Shown: piece by piece, positions 15,022 to 21,836 of the stretch | How the letters are laid out: each line of letters opens with the position of its first letter | How positions within the stretch are numbered: the first letter of the stretch is position 1 | Assembly (NCBI GenBank): GCA_002427525.1 | Contig: DIRP01000006.1 | Location: forward strand, 1-30,119 | From: Bacteroidales bacterium UBA5433 | Lineage (GTDB): Bacteria; Bacteroidota; Bacteroidia; Bacteroidales; UBA932 | DNA length: 30,119 bases | Reading direction: 5' to 3' | The notes under the pieces: generated by a model | Databases searched by the model: none | What the model was told of the DNA's origin: nothing | The model's input: the letters and a program-made list of their open reading frames with translations, nothing else | Translations under genes and position numbers: made by a program

Positions 15022-15096
15022 AAAAAAATTTTGGCGCATATAATAGGCTGCTTCGCAGCACCAATCATTTTATTTCGCTCTTCCGGCAATTTGAGG

Positions 15097-15196
15097 GGGA
15101 GGTGGTAAGTAACATGATTGTTACATAAACGCGTAATCCGCTGTCTTCGTGTTTGTTAAACACGTTTTCCTGTTTTCCGCTACTTACCACCCTCCC
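15097..15196. repeat. 100-bp element with 15-bp inverted ends and inner hairpins
   Basis: GGGAGGTGGTAAGTA (15097-15111) is inverted at 15181-15196 with one extra base. Inside are GTAAC/GTTAC (15109-15124) and a perfect CGTGTTT-GTT-AAACACG stem (15148-15164). It could be a MITE-like element, a transfer or recombination site, or a structured RNA. No coding sequence is seen between 15022 and 15217. Confidence 0.55.
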
Positions 15197-15217
15197 ACAG
15201 CCGGCTCTGAAGCCTGA

Positions 15218-15508
15218 TTAGGCCGAACAGTTGCTGCGCTGCAACCGGAAGTATCCTCGGTTCAGGACGGAGGAGGATACCATATAGGCGTAACCAAAAA
15301 CAGGGATGTGATTTTTTATCAGATAGATACGGAGGGCCGTGACAGGACCGGGAAGATTATGAAGTATAACCGGCAGACGGGGAAACGGATTAAAGATGCC
15401 AAAGATGGGGGAAAATCTTACGGCAACACCGACAGGAGCATATGGCTATTAGCCCGGTGGAGCAGTATGAAGATTCCAGGTCACATCCCACTTTTATCAA
15501 AAGGATAA
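15218..15508 (+). pseudogene. Fragment of a DUF6371-like (mobile-element, toprim-associated) gene
   Basis: An open frame after a TGA at 15215 reads GYHIGVTKNRDVIFYQIDTE and GRDRTGKIMKYNRQTGKRIK. This resembles the conserved core of DUF6371-type proteins carried by Bacteroidota integrative elements, which often open YHIG and contain a FWQID..G..RTGK.M.YN phrase. No start codon or upstream domain is present, and the sequence loses resemblance after about 15430, where it meets the end of the reverse transcriptase remnant. It is on the opposite strand from the DGR genes. I judge it a remnant of an inserted mobile element; recognition is from memory of the family, so confidence is limited. Confidence 0.42.
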
Positions 15509-16131
15509 AAATAATTAGACCAACTTACGCTCAAGTTGTTGCGAATAGTGCTTCTTCGCAACTTATATGTTTTGTAGTGTTTCATAATCCCAAGATAGGA
15601 ATTCATACTACTTTGAAAGGCCGCTATTTCTTCTGTTGTTGGCTTGTGATCCCTGACGATTTTATTGAGCTGTGTTATGGCATTATAAAAATTACCTTTT
15701 GTACGATTAGCAATGTAAATTCTATTTGGTTTTATAACTGTTCCTAAATATTTAACTCCTTTAGAATAATGTTGCAGGTAGATTTTATGAGGATGAAGTT
15801 CCAGATGTAATTCCCTTTTTAAGTATTCCCGAATAGTTGAGAGGTTAAATTGCCAATAGGTAACCCACAATCAAGATTGGCATAAAACAGGCTCTTTGTT
15901 GCCGGTAATCCTTCCCAATCTTTTATACTACCTTTTATAAAGTATAAGTTCTATGTCAAACCCAACTTTATGCCTTTGAGCAATAATCTCTTTTTCAACC
16001 ATTTCATATAGTAACGGCTTATATATAGACATAAAGTATCCTTTGATATCGAGTTTTAGTATATAGCAATCTTTTGTATAGTTACGTGAACAGGAACGTA
16101 TTGCGTTTGTTTTTTCGTGCATCATATGCAT
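15481..16131 (-). pseudogene. Decayed DGR reverse transcriptase (active site deleted)
   Basis: Three pieces in different frames keep reverse transcriptase features. Piece 1 (15928-16131) reads RSCSRNYTKDCYILKLDIKG, followed by YFMSI: the motif A region with one catalytic Asp. Piece 2 (about 15834-15935) reads KDWEGLPATKSLF and then GLPIGNLTSQLF; IGNLTSQ fits the [ILV]GxxxSQ motif that marks DGR reverse transcriptases. Piece 3 (15481-15870) reads REYLKRELHLELHPHKIY, YSKGVKYLGTVIKPNRIY and a basic C-terminal thumb region. The N-terminal ~100 or more residues, a stretch after ELILY, and the whole YxDD region between TSQLF and STIREYL are missing. The enzyme must be inactive. Its position after avd and a template-repeat remnant matches standard DGR order. 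Confidence 0.85.
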
Positions 16132-16141
16132 TTACTTGAAA

Positions 16142-16172
16142 ACAACCACGGAAATTACTTTTCCGTGGTTGT
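16142..16172. other. Perfect 13-bp hairpin between template remnant and RT remnant
   Basis: ACAACCACGGAAA (16142-16154) pairs perfectly with 16160-16172 around a 5-base loop TTACT. On the minus strand it is followed by TTTTC, so it could be a weak terminator. It lies between the template-repeat remnant and the reverse transcriptase, where structured DNA or RNA is plausible in a DGR. Confidence 0.65.
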
Positions 16173-16191
16173 AAAGTTTTCTCTTCAAATT

Positions 16192-16213
16192 CCTGACACA
16201 ACGGACAGAAAAC
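16192..16213 (-). repeat. 22-bp remnant of the DGR template repeat (3' end)
   Basis: These 22 bases are identical to 16494-16515, the 3' end of target B's variable repeat (coding FSVRCVR). The copy is outside any target gene, between avd and the reverse transcriptase, where a template repeat normally lies. The adenine-rich body is absent: the next bases upstream already belong to the broken avd gene. Confidence 0.7.
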
Positions 16214-16215
16214 TT

Positions 16216-16457
16216 TTATTGTTGACTTATTTGTTTCATATCCTTCATAAGACGGATAAGCAATCTGATTACCTCTATTTGCTCACGTGCCGTTTGCAGT
16301 ATATCTGTTTTTTTATGTCTTGTATTGGCCCGATATACAAGTGTAAGCAATTCTACTGTCTCCTTTTTCAAACTCTCACCCACAGTATATTTGTACTCTT
16401 TGCTAAAAGCAAATCATACGTTGCTTTATATACCGGAAGTTCGTTATAATGTGCCAA
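16216..16457 (-). pseudogene. avd: Broken avd (DGR accessory variability protein, four-helix bundle)
   Basis: From a possible TTG start at 16457 the frame reads AHYNELPVYKATYDLLLA. After a frame change it continues KEYKYTVGESLKKETVELLT, then LVYRANTRHKKTDILQTARE and QIEVIRLLIRLMKDMKQISQ. This is the four-helix-bundle Avd pattern (YKYTxGExLKKE, YRAN, ARExIEVIRLLxRLxKDxKQI). Avd forms a pentamer that works with the reverse transcriptase. The two frames are joined where roughly ten residues (usually IF..T..FN) should lie, and about 25 C-terminal residues are replaced by an early TAA. The gene is therefore a pseudogene with at least two deletions. The second deletion ends 3 bases before the template-repeat remnant. 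Confidence 0.83.
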
Positions 16458-16487
16458 AATCAAATAGCCAAATAATCAAATAAATTA

Positions 16488-18161
16488 TTAATCCCTGACA
16501 CAACGGACAGAAAACCCGTGCTCCTTGCCGTCGTTGCTCCTGAGTACGTAGCTGTAACTGTAGTACAGAGTCCGGTACCAGGCGCTATCCGTACTGCCCT
16601 CTGGAGAACTCCACCAGTGGCCGCTGTAACCAATGGTGTTGAATGCCCCATCGTAGCTACGGTAGCCCCCCGGAAGAGCTGAAAAGCCTGATTTGTTCCT
16701 ATATGCAGGATAATCGGTATTGCCCACAGCTCCTGTTCCGGAATATGAATCCCAGCCACTTGCACTCGCCAGAGATTTGGCAATTTTTGATCCGCCTCCA
16801 CCGGTGGTTCCATCGTAATTATGTCCATTATCAGCCAGGTAATTTTCCAGTTGTGTCCACTCTACATCACTGGGCAGGTGCCAGCCGGCAGGGCAGACAC
16901 CTTGAACCTGGCTGGGATTAGCGGTACTGCTTCCTGCTCCATTCATAGCTGCCGGCCAATTGTAGAGCACGCCATACGTTTTATAGTTGGCCGTAGCTTT
17001 GGCAGCAGCCACATCTGTGCCGTTGTAATCATACACGTAATAATAAGGAACAGTATTAGTTCCTGTTTCCGGACCAACTACAGAAGGTAAATACTTCAGG
17101 TTCTCGGCCATCCATATTTGGCTTCCTATAGTAACCGTATTGTATAGGTATCCGTCACGGAAATCAGCCACTTTGTCAGCATCTACGGTCATTTCAGCCG
17201 CAGTTGCAAAGGTAAGAGCAGAGCCATTATGCGTTGCGTACAGGTGATACGTTTTCCCTACCGTAGCATTTCTTGCGCCTTTAGTAGTTGTTGCAGTAAT
17301 AGGTGAACCATTACTCATTATCTCCAAGCCGAGAGCCGGCCAGGCAACCTCGGTGTTTCCTTCCAGGTTCATGGGAACCCAGGCCCAGAACTCCAAAATG
17401 CCTTCGGAAACTACGTTGGAAGAAGAAACAGGAAAAAAAGTAAGGAAGGCAGCATGTGTACCGGAGAAAGCTCCGGTGGTTATGTCGTATGTTTCAGCAC
17501 CTGAGTTGCTGTACGCAGGAATAGCTGTAGATGCCGTTAAACGAGCCTCTGTAACCTTATCCAAGGCTGTAGTTCCGGTATTCTTAACCTGTATGCTAAA
17601 AAGAGAGCCTATGTGTTTGAATGCAACCATAATGTCAGGGTCGTTATAGCTGATGTTCTCTTGTGAAAAAACAAGAACCATTGCCTTATTCTTCTCAATC
17701 TCTTTCAAACTGCTGGATGTTGACTGAGCAACGGTGGGCAATTTGACAAGGCGGGGATTTTCACTATCAGGTCCGCCTCCGCCATAAACTCCGTACAGGT
17801 TGAATTCCCCGTCACTGATGCTACTCGGAATGTTGAGGGTAAACGTTGCCTTTTTGCCGTCCGGCGAAATGTCTGCGGCGCTCAGGGTGACCACTTGTGG
17901 TCCCTTATTCTCATTGTTTTGTGTAAACAAAAAATGAACTTCATCACCTACCTGCCAGGCAAGTTTGATAGCAAGACCGTCCTGCTCAAGCGAAATACGT
18001 GTCTGAGGAGTATCCTCCGGCATACCTACGGTGACTTTTATGGTTTTTCCCGAGGCGGCATCTCCGCCATTGACGGTATTGATGCTGTCAAAAACACAAC
18101 CTGTAAACAACAGGATAGTTGTAAAAGTACCTAAAATACTAAATAATGTTCTGGTTTTCAT
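16488..18161 (-). CDS. DGR target B: fimbrillin-like lipoprotein with C-terminal FISUMP domain
   Basis: The product has 557 residues from the ATG at 18161, giving the signal MKTRTLFSILGTFTTILLFT with lipobox Cys22; two upstream ATGs (18188, 18167) are possible but would precede the signal. Residues 38-320 resemble Mfa-like/fimbrillin lipoproteins of Bacteroidales: KVTVGMPEDTPQTRISLE, LAWQVGDEVHFLF, and a late FWAWVPM region. Residues 334-557 are a Fib_succ_major domain starting FRDGYLYNTVTIGSQIWMAE and containing CPAGWHLPSDVEW. The last ~63 codons are the variable repeat, ending GFSVRCVRD. A fimbrial-type anchor would display the variable lectin-like domain on the surface. It is immediately upstream of avd in the classical target-avd-TR-RT order. 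A 50-residue ORF precedes it. Confidence 0.85.
   Translation of the reverse strand: MKTRTLFSILGTFTTILLFTGCVFDSINTVNGGDAASGKTIKVTVGMPEDTPQTRISLEQDGLAIKLAWQVGDEVHFLFTQNNENKGPQVVTLSAADISPDGKKATFTLNIPSSISDGEFNLYGVYGGGGPDSENPRLVKLPTVAQSTSSSLKEIEKNKAMVLVFSQENISYNDPDIMVAFKHIGSLFSIQVKNTGTTALDKVTEARLTASTAIPAYSNSGAETYDITTGAFSGTHAAFLTFFPVSSSNVVSEGILEFWAWVPMNLEGNTEVAWPALGLEIMSNGSPITATTTKGARNATVGKTYHLYATHNGSALTFATAAEMTVDADKVADFRDGYLYNTVTIGSQIWMAENLKYLPSVVGPETGTNTVPYYYVYDYNGTDVAAAKATANYKTYGVLYNWPAAMNGAGSSTANPSQVQGVCPAGWHLPSDVEWTQLENYLADNGHNYDGTTGGGGSKIAKSLASASGWDSYSGTGAVGNTDYPAYRNKSGFSALPGGYRSYDGAFNTIGYSGHWWSSPEGSTDSAWYRTLYYSYSYVLRSNDGKEHGFSVRCVRD
16491..16679 (-). repeat. Variable repeat of target B
   Basis: It aligns ungapped with 12656-12844. 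Its final 22 bases equal the template-repeat remnant at 16192-16213. Variable codons are mostly TAC, AGC, AAC, GAC and CAC, all one or two adenine changes from AAC. Confidence 0.82.
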
Positions 18162-18181
18162 AGTCATCGCTGTTTCTTGGT

Positions 18182-18334
18182 TTACCAAACCTCTCCGGGT
18201 AAATCTCCAATACTTCCACCACCAAGAACAGTTTGTTCTATGACAACGTCGGTAATCTTTATGACAGGAGGAGCGTACACTACCTCCTGAAACTCTTTCG
18301 CTTTCGCTTTCGCTTCTACTTTTGATTTTTTCAT
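18182..18334 (-). CDS. Small ORF (50 residues) upstream of target B
   Basis: The frame starts at an ATG (18332-18334), begins MKKSKVEAKAKAKEFQEVV, continues YAPPVIKITDVVIEQTVLG and ends GGGSIGDLPGEVW. Charged start, a PPVIxITDVVIEQ strand-like phrase and a GGGS..EVW end recall the tiny proteins often encoded before fimbrillin-like genes in Bacteroidales. I know no assigned function. The stop overlaps the earliest possible target B start by a few bases, so the two are probably one transcript. Three GCGAAA repeats encode the Lys-Ala start. It has no signal peptide. Confidence 0.5.
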   Translation of the reverse strand: MKKSKVEAKAKAKEFQEVVYAPPVIKITDVVIEQTVLGGGSIGDLPGEVW

Positions 18335-18745
18335 ACTAGTTTAGTTTTACACGTTAATGGTGTTGTTAATGTTATTCATTTGCAGAACATTACCTTAAAA
18401 AAGCATTCGAACAAAGAGTAACATGTTGGAGCAAAGGCTCTGAAATTAAATACAACTACTTGCTCTTTGCTGTTTGGGGAGCTTAAAGTCTTTCAAGTAT
18501 TTAATTCATGAATTGGTATCAAATGTATTCTTTTTTTTTTTAATAGCTACTTGTCTTAAGTATGGGGGTGCTGTAGCAAGGTTGCAATTACAATTGAGTG
18601 CGTCGCACTAACAACTATTAATTCTTAACGCAGTGCCAAGTTTCAAGGCAGTAGGTTGAAGGATAGTGAGTAGCTGCATTTTGAACAAGTGCGTAACGGC
18701 CTGAGTATGTGCGAACTGAAAGCGTCGGCCGTCTTTGACCACTCA
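18335..18745. other. Gene-poor interval between target B and lpxK
   Basis: I see no convincing gene. An imperfect inverted repeat joins 18412-18428 (CAAAGAGTAACATGTTG) with 18453-18469 (CAACTACTTGCTCTTTG). A TACTCTTTG on the minus strand near 18411-18419 is one base longer than the -7 consensus and could drive the small ORF. An 11-T run is at 18530-18541. A 68-codon open frame at 18618-18824 runs into lpxK in another frame and looks random. Confidence 0.4.
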
Positions 18746-19771
18746 CTACCCTTCCAAAGTCAGCTGAGAAAAGGCAGTGGCACTTTCTTCTGAGAAAAAC
18801 CGGACTTCTATAGGAATAACCCACCCCGGAATATTGCTGTGCATAAGGCGTACAGCATCTTTGGCTGTAGTAACCAGCTGCCAGGAAGGGTTTTTCTGTA
18901 ACAACAGCTTGATTTTTTCAAGGTCTCTCCCGGAGAAGACATGGTGGTCGGGGTAATTCAGGTGGCGTTCCAATGTATAATGCAACTGCACATAGTCGCG
19001 CAACGGTTGTGCATTAGCTATACCCGTAACCAGCAATACGGATGAGTCTTCCCTAAGCATGCAAGCCGAGGCTTCGGCCCCAAGCCTGAAGGGCTGTCCG
19101 TAGGACATGTAGGTGTGGAAGGTTGGGTGAGGGGCGAGGGGTGAGGGGTGAAGGGTGAGAAGTGAGGGGGGAGGAGTGAGGGGGGAGGGGCAGTGGGTGA
19201 GGACCAGGCAGTCGGCACGGCGGGCGGCGGAGGGGAGGTCGCGCAGGCGGCCAAACGGTAGCAGACGGTCTTTCCAATAGGGCCTGTTATAATTTGACAT
19301 CAAAATGGTTTTACTCGGTTTCAGGCGGCGGTGCTGCATGGCATCGTCCAATAGTATCCACGGATCTTCCGGGTAGTCGGCCAGCAAACGCTCTACTCCC
19401 GCTACCCTGTCTTCGCACACAGCTACTACAACGCCGGGAAAGCGGTATTTAATCTGAAGGGGTTCATCTCCCCACAACAGATGAGCGCCTGCTTCCCCAT
19501 GGGGCTCGACGTAATGAAATCCTTTGGTTTTTCTGCCGTATCCGCGCGAAAGTACCATGGGGCGTTTCCCGTTTTGCAGCAACAGTTCCACCAGGTATTC
19601 GGTCATGGGAGTCTTTCCTGTACCTCCTGCTGCCAGGTTCCCCACGCAAATAATGGGCACTTGCGGGAACTCCCGGGAAGGGATAATTCCGGTATCGTAC
19701 AAAAAATGGCGCACACCCAATACCCAGGCATAAGGTGAAAGCCAGATTCGTAAAAAATTTTTTACCCCCAT
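18746..19771 (-). CDS. lpxK: Tetraacyldisaccharide 4'-kinase
   Basis: The 341-residue product carries the LpxK P-loop GNLAAGGTGKTPMTEYL (residues 44-60), SRGYGRKTKGF, GDEPLQIKYRFP and the DD.xQHRRL motif as LDDAMQHRRLK (about 141-151). LpxK phosphorylates the 4' position of the lipid A disaccharide at the inner membrane. The N-terminal hydrophobic region (FLRIWLSPYAWVLGV) fits membrane attachment. The start overlaps the dusB stop by 10 bases, so the two form one operon. Residues about 194-220 are an unusual Pro/Ser/Leu-rich insert coded by a GTGAGG-type repeat on the plus strand; the kinase motifs on both sides remain in frame, so the protein is probably active. Confidence 0.93.
   Translation of the reverse strand: MGVKNFLRIWLSPYAWVLGVRHFLYDTGIIPSREFPQVPIICVGNLAAGGTGKTPMTEYLVELLLQNGKRPMVLSRGYGRKTKGFHYVEPHGEAGAHLLWGDEPLQIKYRFPGVVVAVCEDRVAGVERLLADYPEDPWILLDDAMQHRRLKPSKTILMSNYNRPYWKDRLLPFGRLRDLPSAARRADCLVLTHCPSPLTPPPSLLTLHPSPLAPHPTFHTYMSYGQPFRLGAEASACMLREDSSVLLVTGIANAQPLRDYVQLHYTLERHLNYPDHHVFSGRDLEKIKLLLQKNPSWQLVTTAKDAVRLMHSNIPGWVIPIEVRFFSEESATAFSQLTLEG
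19118..19200. repeat. GTGAGGGG-type low-complexity repeat inside lpxK
   Basis: The plus strand is a run of GGTGAGG and GGTGAAGG units containing GTGAAGGGTGAG at 19148-19159, a 12-mer shared with rpsB. On the coding strand it gives Pro, Ser and Leu. It keeps the reading frame. Confidence 0.7.
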
Positions 19772-20736
19772 TGCTCTGCAATATAGTCCAAAAGATCGTA
19801 CAACCGGGCCGGGTCATTCTCCGTTACCAACTGCAACCGCACCTGTTTAAAATCGGAGAGCCCTTTAAAATAACAATTCAGATGGCGTCGCATTTCCAGC
19901 ACCCCCACTCTTTCTCCTTTAACCTCAAGCGATTTGGCTAAATGGCGTTTGGCCAGCTGCACCCGCTCAACCACACCCATTGGCGGCAATACCTCGCCGG
20001 TTTTCAGGTAATGCCTTATTTCACGGAACAACCAGGGGTGTCCAAAAGTTGCCCTGCCAATCATAAGGCCATCCACACCGTACGTATCAAATGCATACCG
20101 AGCCTGCTGTGGAGTGGAAATATCTCCGTTTCCAATAACGGGTATCGTGATGCGCTCATTGGCCTTCACGGCTGCGATAGGACGCCAGTCGGCAGAGCCT
20201 TTGTACATTTGAACACGCGTTCTTCCGTGAATGGTAAGGGCGGCAATACCTACATCTTGCAACGCCTCGGCCAGCTCCCCAATAATGATCGAATTCTCAT
20301 CCCACCCCAACCTTGTTTTTACCGTCACCGGTATCTTTACGGCCTGTACAATTTCCCGCGTAATAGCTACCAACCCTTCCGGATCACGCAACCAACCGCT
20401 CCCCGCTCCGCGTTTGGCAATTTTGTGTTTGGGGCATCCGAAGTTGATGTCAATGACCTCCGGTTCAGCTTCCTCAGCTATGCGGGCTGCCTCTATTAAA
20501 GCCTCGGGGATGTGCCCGTAAATCTGAATTCCAATGGGACGCTCCTCCGCAGAGAGCCTCAGCTTGGCCAGGCTTTTGTATGCATCGCGTATCAATCCGT
20601 CTGCCGATACAAACTCGGTATACACCATATCGGCCCCGTACTCTTTGCATATAAAACGGAAAGAGGCATCGGTTACATCTTCCATGGGAGCCAGAAAAAG
20701 AGGCTCTTTTCCCAAATCAATACCTGCTATCTTCAT
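19762..20736 (-). CDS. dusB: tRNA-dihydrouridine synthase (DusB/NifR3 type)
   Basis: The 324-residue TIM-barrel flavoprotein opens with LFLAPMEDVTDASFR (FMN site). It contains IDINFGCPKHKIAKRGAGSG with the catalytic Cys, VKTRLGWDEN, LTIHGRTRVQMYKGSADW, and the phosphate-binding VIGNGDIS and GVDGLMIGRATFGHPWLF. A helical RNA-binding C-terminal region follows (about 240-324). It reduces uridine to dihydrouridine in tRNA. I call it DusB-like from the motif set; Bacteroidota usually have this NifR3-type member. A TATCTTTG -7 element ends 4 bases before the ATG, so the mRNA is probably leaderless. lpxK follows with a 10-base overlap. Confidence 0.92.
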   Translation of the reverse strand: MKIAGIDLGKEPLFLAPMEDVTDASFRFICKEYGADMVYTEFVSADGLIRDAYKSLAKLRLSAEERPIGIQIYGHIPEALIEAARIAEEAEPEVIDINFGCPKHKIAKRGAGSGWLRDPEGLVAITREIVQAVKIPVTVKTRLGWDENSIIIGELAEALQDVGIAALTIHGRTRVQMYKGSADWRPIAAVKANERITIPVIGNGDISTPQQARYAFDTYGVDGLMIGRATFGHPWLFREIRHYLKTGEVLPPMGVVERVQLAKRHLAKSLEVKGERVGVLEMRRHLNCYFKGLSDFKQVRLQLVTENDPARLYDLLDYIAEQWG

Positions 20737-20740
20737 ATGA

Positions 20741-20748
20741 CAAAGATA
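20741..20748 (-). promoter_or_regulatory. -7 promoter element for dusB-lpxK
   Basis: The minus strand reads TATCTTTG, ending 4 bases before the dusB ATG. Only 7 bases separate it from the opposing pfkA element. Confidence 0.65.
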
Positions 20749-20755
20749 ATTTTTC

Positions 20756-20763
20756 TATTTTTG
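20756..20763 (+). promoter_or_regulatory. -7 promoter element for pfkA
   Basis: TATTTTTG ends 7 bases before the pfkA ATG at 20771, so the leader is near zero. Any -33 region would lie inside the dusB coding sequence. Confidence 0.65.
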
Positions 20764-20770
20764 TAAGCCT

Positions 20771-21751
20771 ATGAAAAAAATCAAAACTATTGGAGTACTT
20801 ACTTCGGGAGGTGATGCTCCGGGAATGAACGCAGCCATCCGGGCCGTTGTCAGAACAGCTATCTTCCACAGATGTGACGTAATTGGAATCCAATGCGGTT
20901 ACAGCGGTTTGCTGCAAAATCTTTTTGTGCCTTTACAAAGCCACTCAGTTTCACAAAAAATATCTACCGGAGGAACCTTCCTGAAATCTACACGTTGCCC
21001 CGACTTTCAACTGCCCAAATTCCGGGCTATTGCTTACAAACACCTTGAAGAACATAAGATTGACGGGTTGATAGTCATTGGCGGAGACGGGTCATTCCGT
21101 GGTGCAGAAATCATTTGTAAAGAAACCAATATCCCCGTTGTTGGCATACCGGGCACTATTGACAACGATATTTACGGAACAGATTATACCATTGGTTTTG
21201 ACACGGCTGTAAACACAGCTGTTCAAGCCGTTGACAAACTCAGGGACACGGCCGATTCCCACAACATGGTATTCTTTGTAGAGGTTATGGGACGAGATGC
21301 GGGTTTTATTGCCCTGAATACCTCCATTTCCTCCGGAGCAGAAGCAACCCTGATCCCTGAAGTGCCCACCAACATTGACAATCTTTGTGCTTACCTGGAA
21401 ATGGAAAGACGATCCAACAAAACCTCGGGCATTGTCATTGTGGCAGAAGGCGACGAGCAGGGAAGTGCCGCTGAAATTGCTGCCAAGGTTAAAGAGCGTC
21501 TGCCAAAATACGAAACCCGGGTCACCACCCTGGGGCACATACAGCGCGGAGGTGCACCTACTGCCAACGACCGCATCCTGGCCGGCATGTTGGGACACGA
21601 CGCTGTTGTGGCTCTTTTGGAAGGGAAAACAGGCGTTATGGTGGGCATGGTCAACAACAAAACCGTTTTCACTCCATTTCACGAAGCCTGCTCCCGGCAC
21701 AGTGAAATCAACAAACGCATGGTGGACATTGCCTATATACTATCGCTTTGA
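20771..21751 (+). CDS. pfkA: ATP-dependent 6-phosphofructokinase
   Basis: The 326-residue product has the complete PfkA motif set: GVLTSGGDAPGMNAAIRAVV at the ATP site, IDGLIVIGGDGSFRGA (GGDGS, the Gly favouring ATP over pyrophosphate), GIPGTIDNDIYGTDYTIGFD with the catalytic Asp, EVMGRDAGFIAL and GHIQRGGAPTANDRI. It converts fructose 6-phosphate to fructose 1,6-bisphosphate in glycolysis, normally as an allosteric homotetramer. Length is typical of the bacterial type (about 320). It has its own promoter next to the start codon and is divergent from dusB. No terminator is visible before the rplM promoter. Confidence 0.96.
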   Translation: MKKIKTIGVLTSGGDAPGMNAAIRAVVRTAIFHRCDVIGIQCGYSGLLQNLFVPLQSHSVSQKISTGGTFLKSTRCPDFQLPKFRAIAYKHLEEHKIDGLIVIGGDGSFRGAEIICKETNIPVVGIPGTIDNDIYGTDYTIGFDTAVNTAVQAVDKLRDTADSHNMVFFVEVMGRDAGFIALNTSISSGAEATLIPEVPTNIDNLCAYLEMERRSNKTSGIVIVAEGDEQGSAAEIAAKVKERLPKYETRVTTLGHIQRGGAPTANDRILAGMLGHDAVVALLEGKTGVMVGMVNNKTVFTPFHEACSRHSEINKRMVDIAYILSL

Positions 21752-21768
21752 TTTCTAGAAAAAAGTAG

Positions 21769-21776
21769 TATCTTTG
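21769..21776 (+). promoter_or_regulatory. -7 promoter element for the rplM-rpsI operon
   Basis: TATCTTTG lies 60 bases before the rplM start, leaving a leader of about 55 bases with a hairpin. Confidence 0.65.
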
Positions 21777-21778
21777 CA

Positions 21779-21798
21779 ACCCCTTTAAATTTAGGGGT
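21779..21798 (+). promoter_or_regulatory. Hairpin at the 5' end of the rplM leader
   Basis: ACCCCT pairs with AGGGGT around an 8-base A/T loop right at the expected transcript start. It may be a ribosomal-protein leader where L13 controls its own operon, or it may only protect the mRNA end; the sequence cannot decide. Confidence 0.4.
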
Positions 21799-21836
21799 CG
21801 TACTATATAAATACAAATTTTCTAAAAATCAACCAG

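Noticed and set aside
15481..15508. Real C-terminus of the plus-strand DUF6371-like frame
   Set aside because: Its last residues run into the end of the RT remnant on the other strand, so the stop is probably accidental.
15481..16131. Group II intron or retron reverse transcriptase
   Set aside because: No intron RNA domain, maturase or msr/msd-like sequence is seen; the IGNLTSQ motif, neighbouring avd and variable repeats fit a DGR better.
16460..16828. 122-codon minus-strand frame over the end of target B
   Set aside because: It is a shifted-frame shadow of the FISUMP coding sequence; the similar frame at 12625-12996 over target A arises from the same shared sequence.
12302..18745. Intact DGR template repeat in the window
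   Set aside because: I looked on both strands for an A-rich copy ending in the conserved FSVRCVR-coding sequence. Only the two variable repeats, the 22-bp remnant and the orphan 3' end were found.
18618..18824. 68-codon minus-strand open frame ending ETWHCVKN
   Set aside because: It overlaps the lpxK 3' end in another frame, and the slight similarity of its end to FISUMP tails is too weak to claim a relic.
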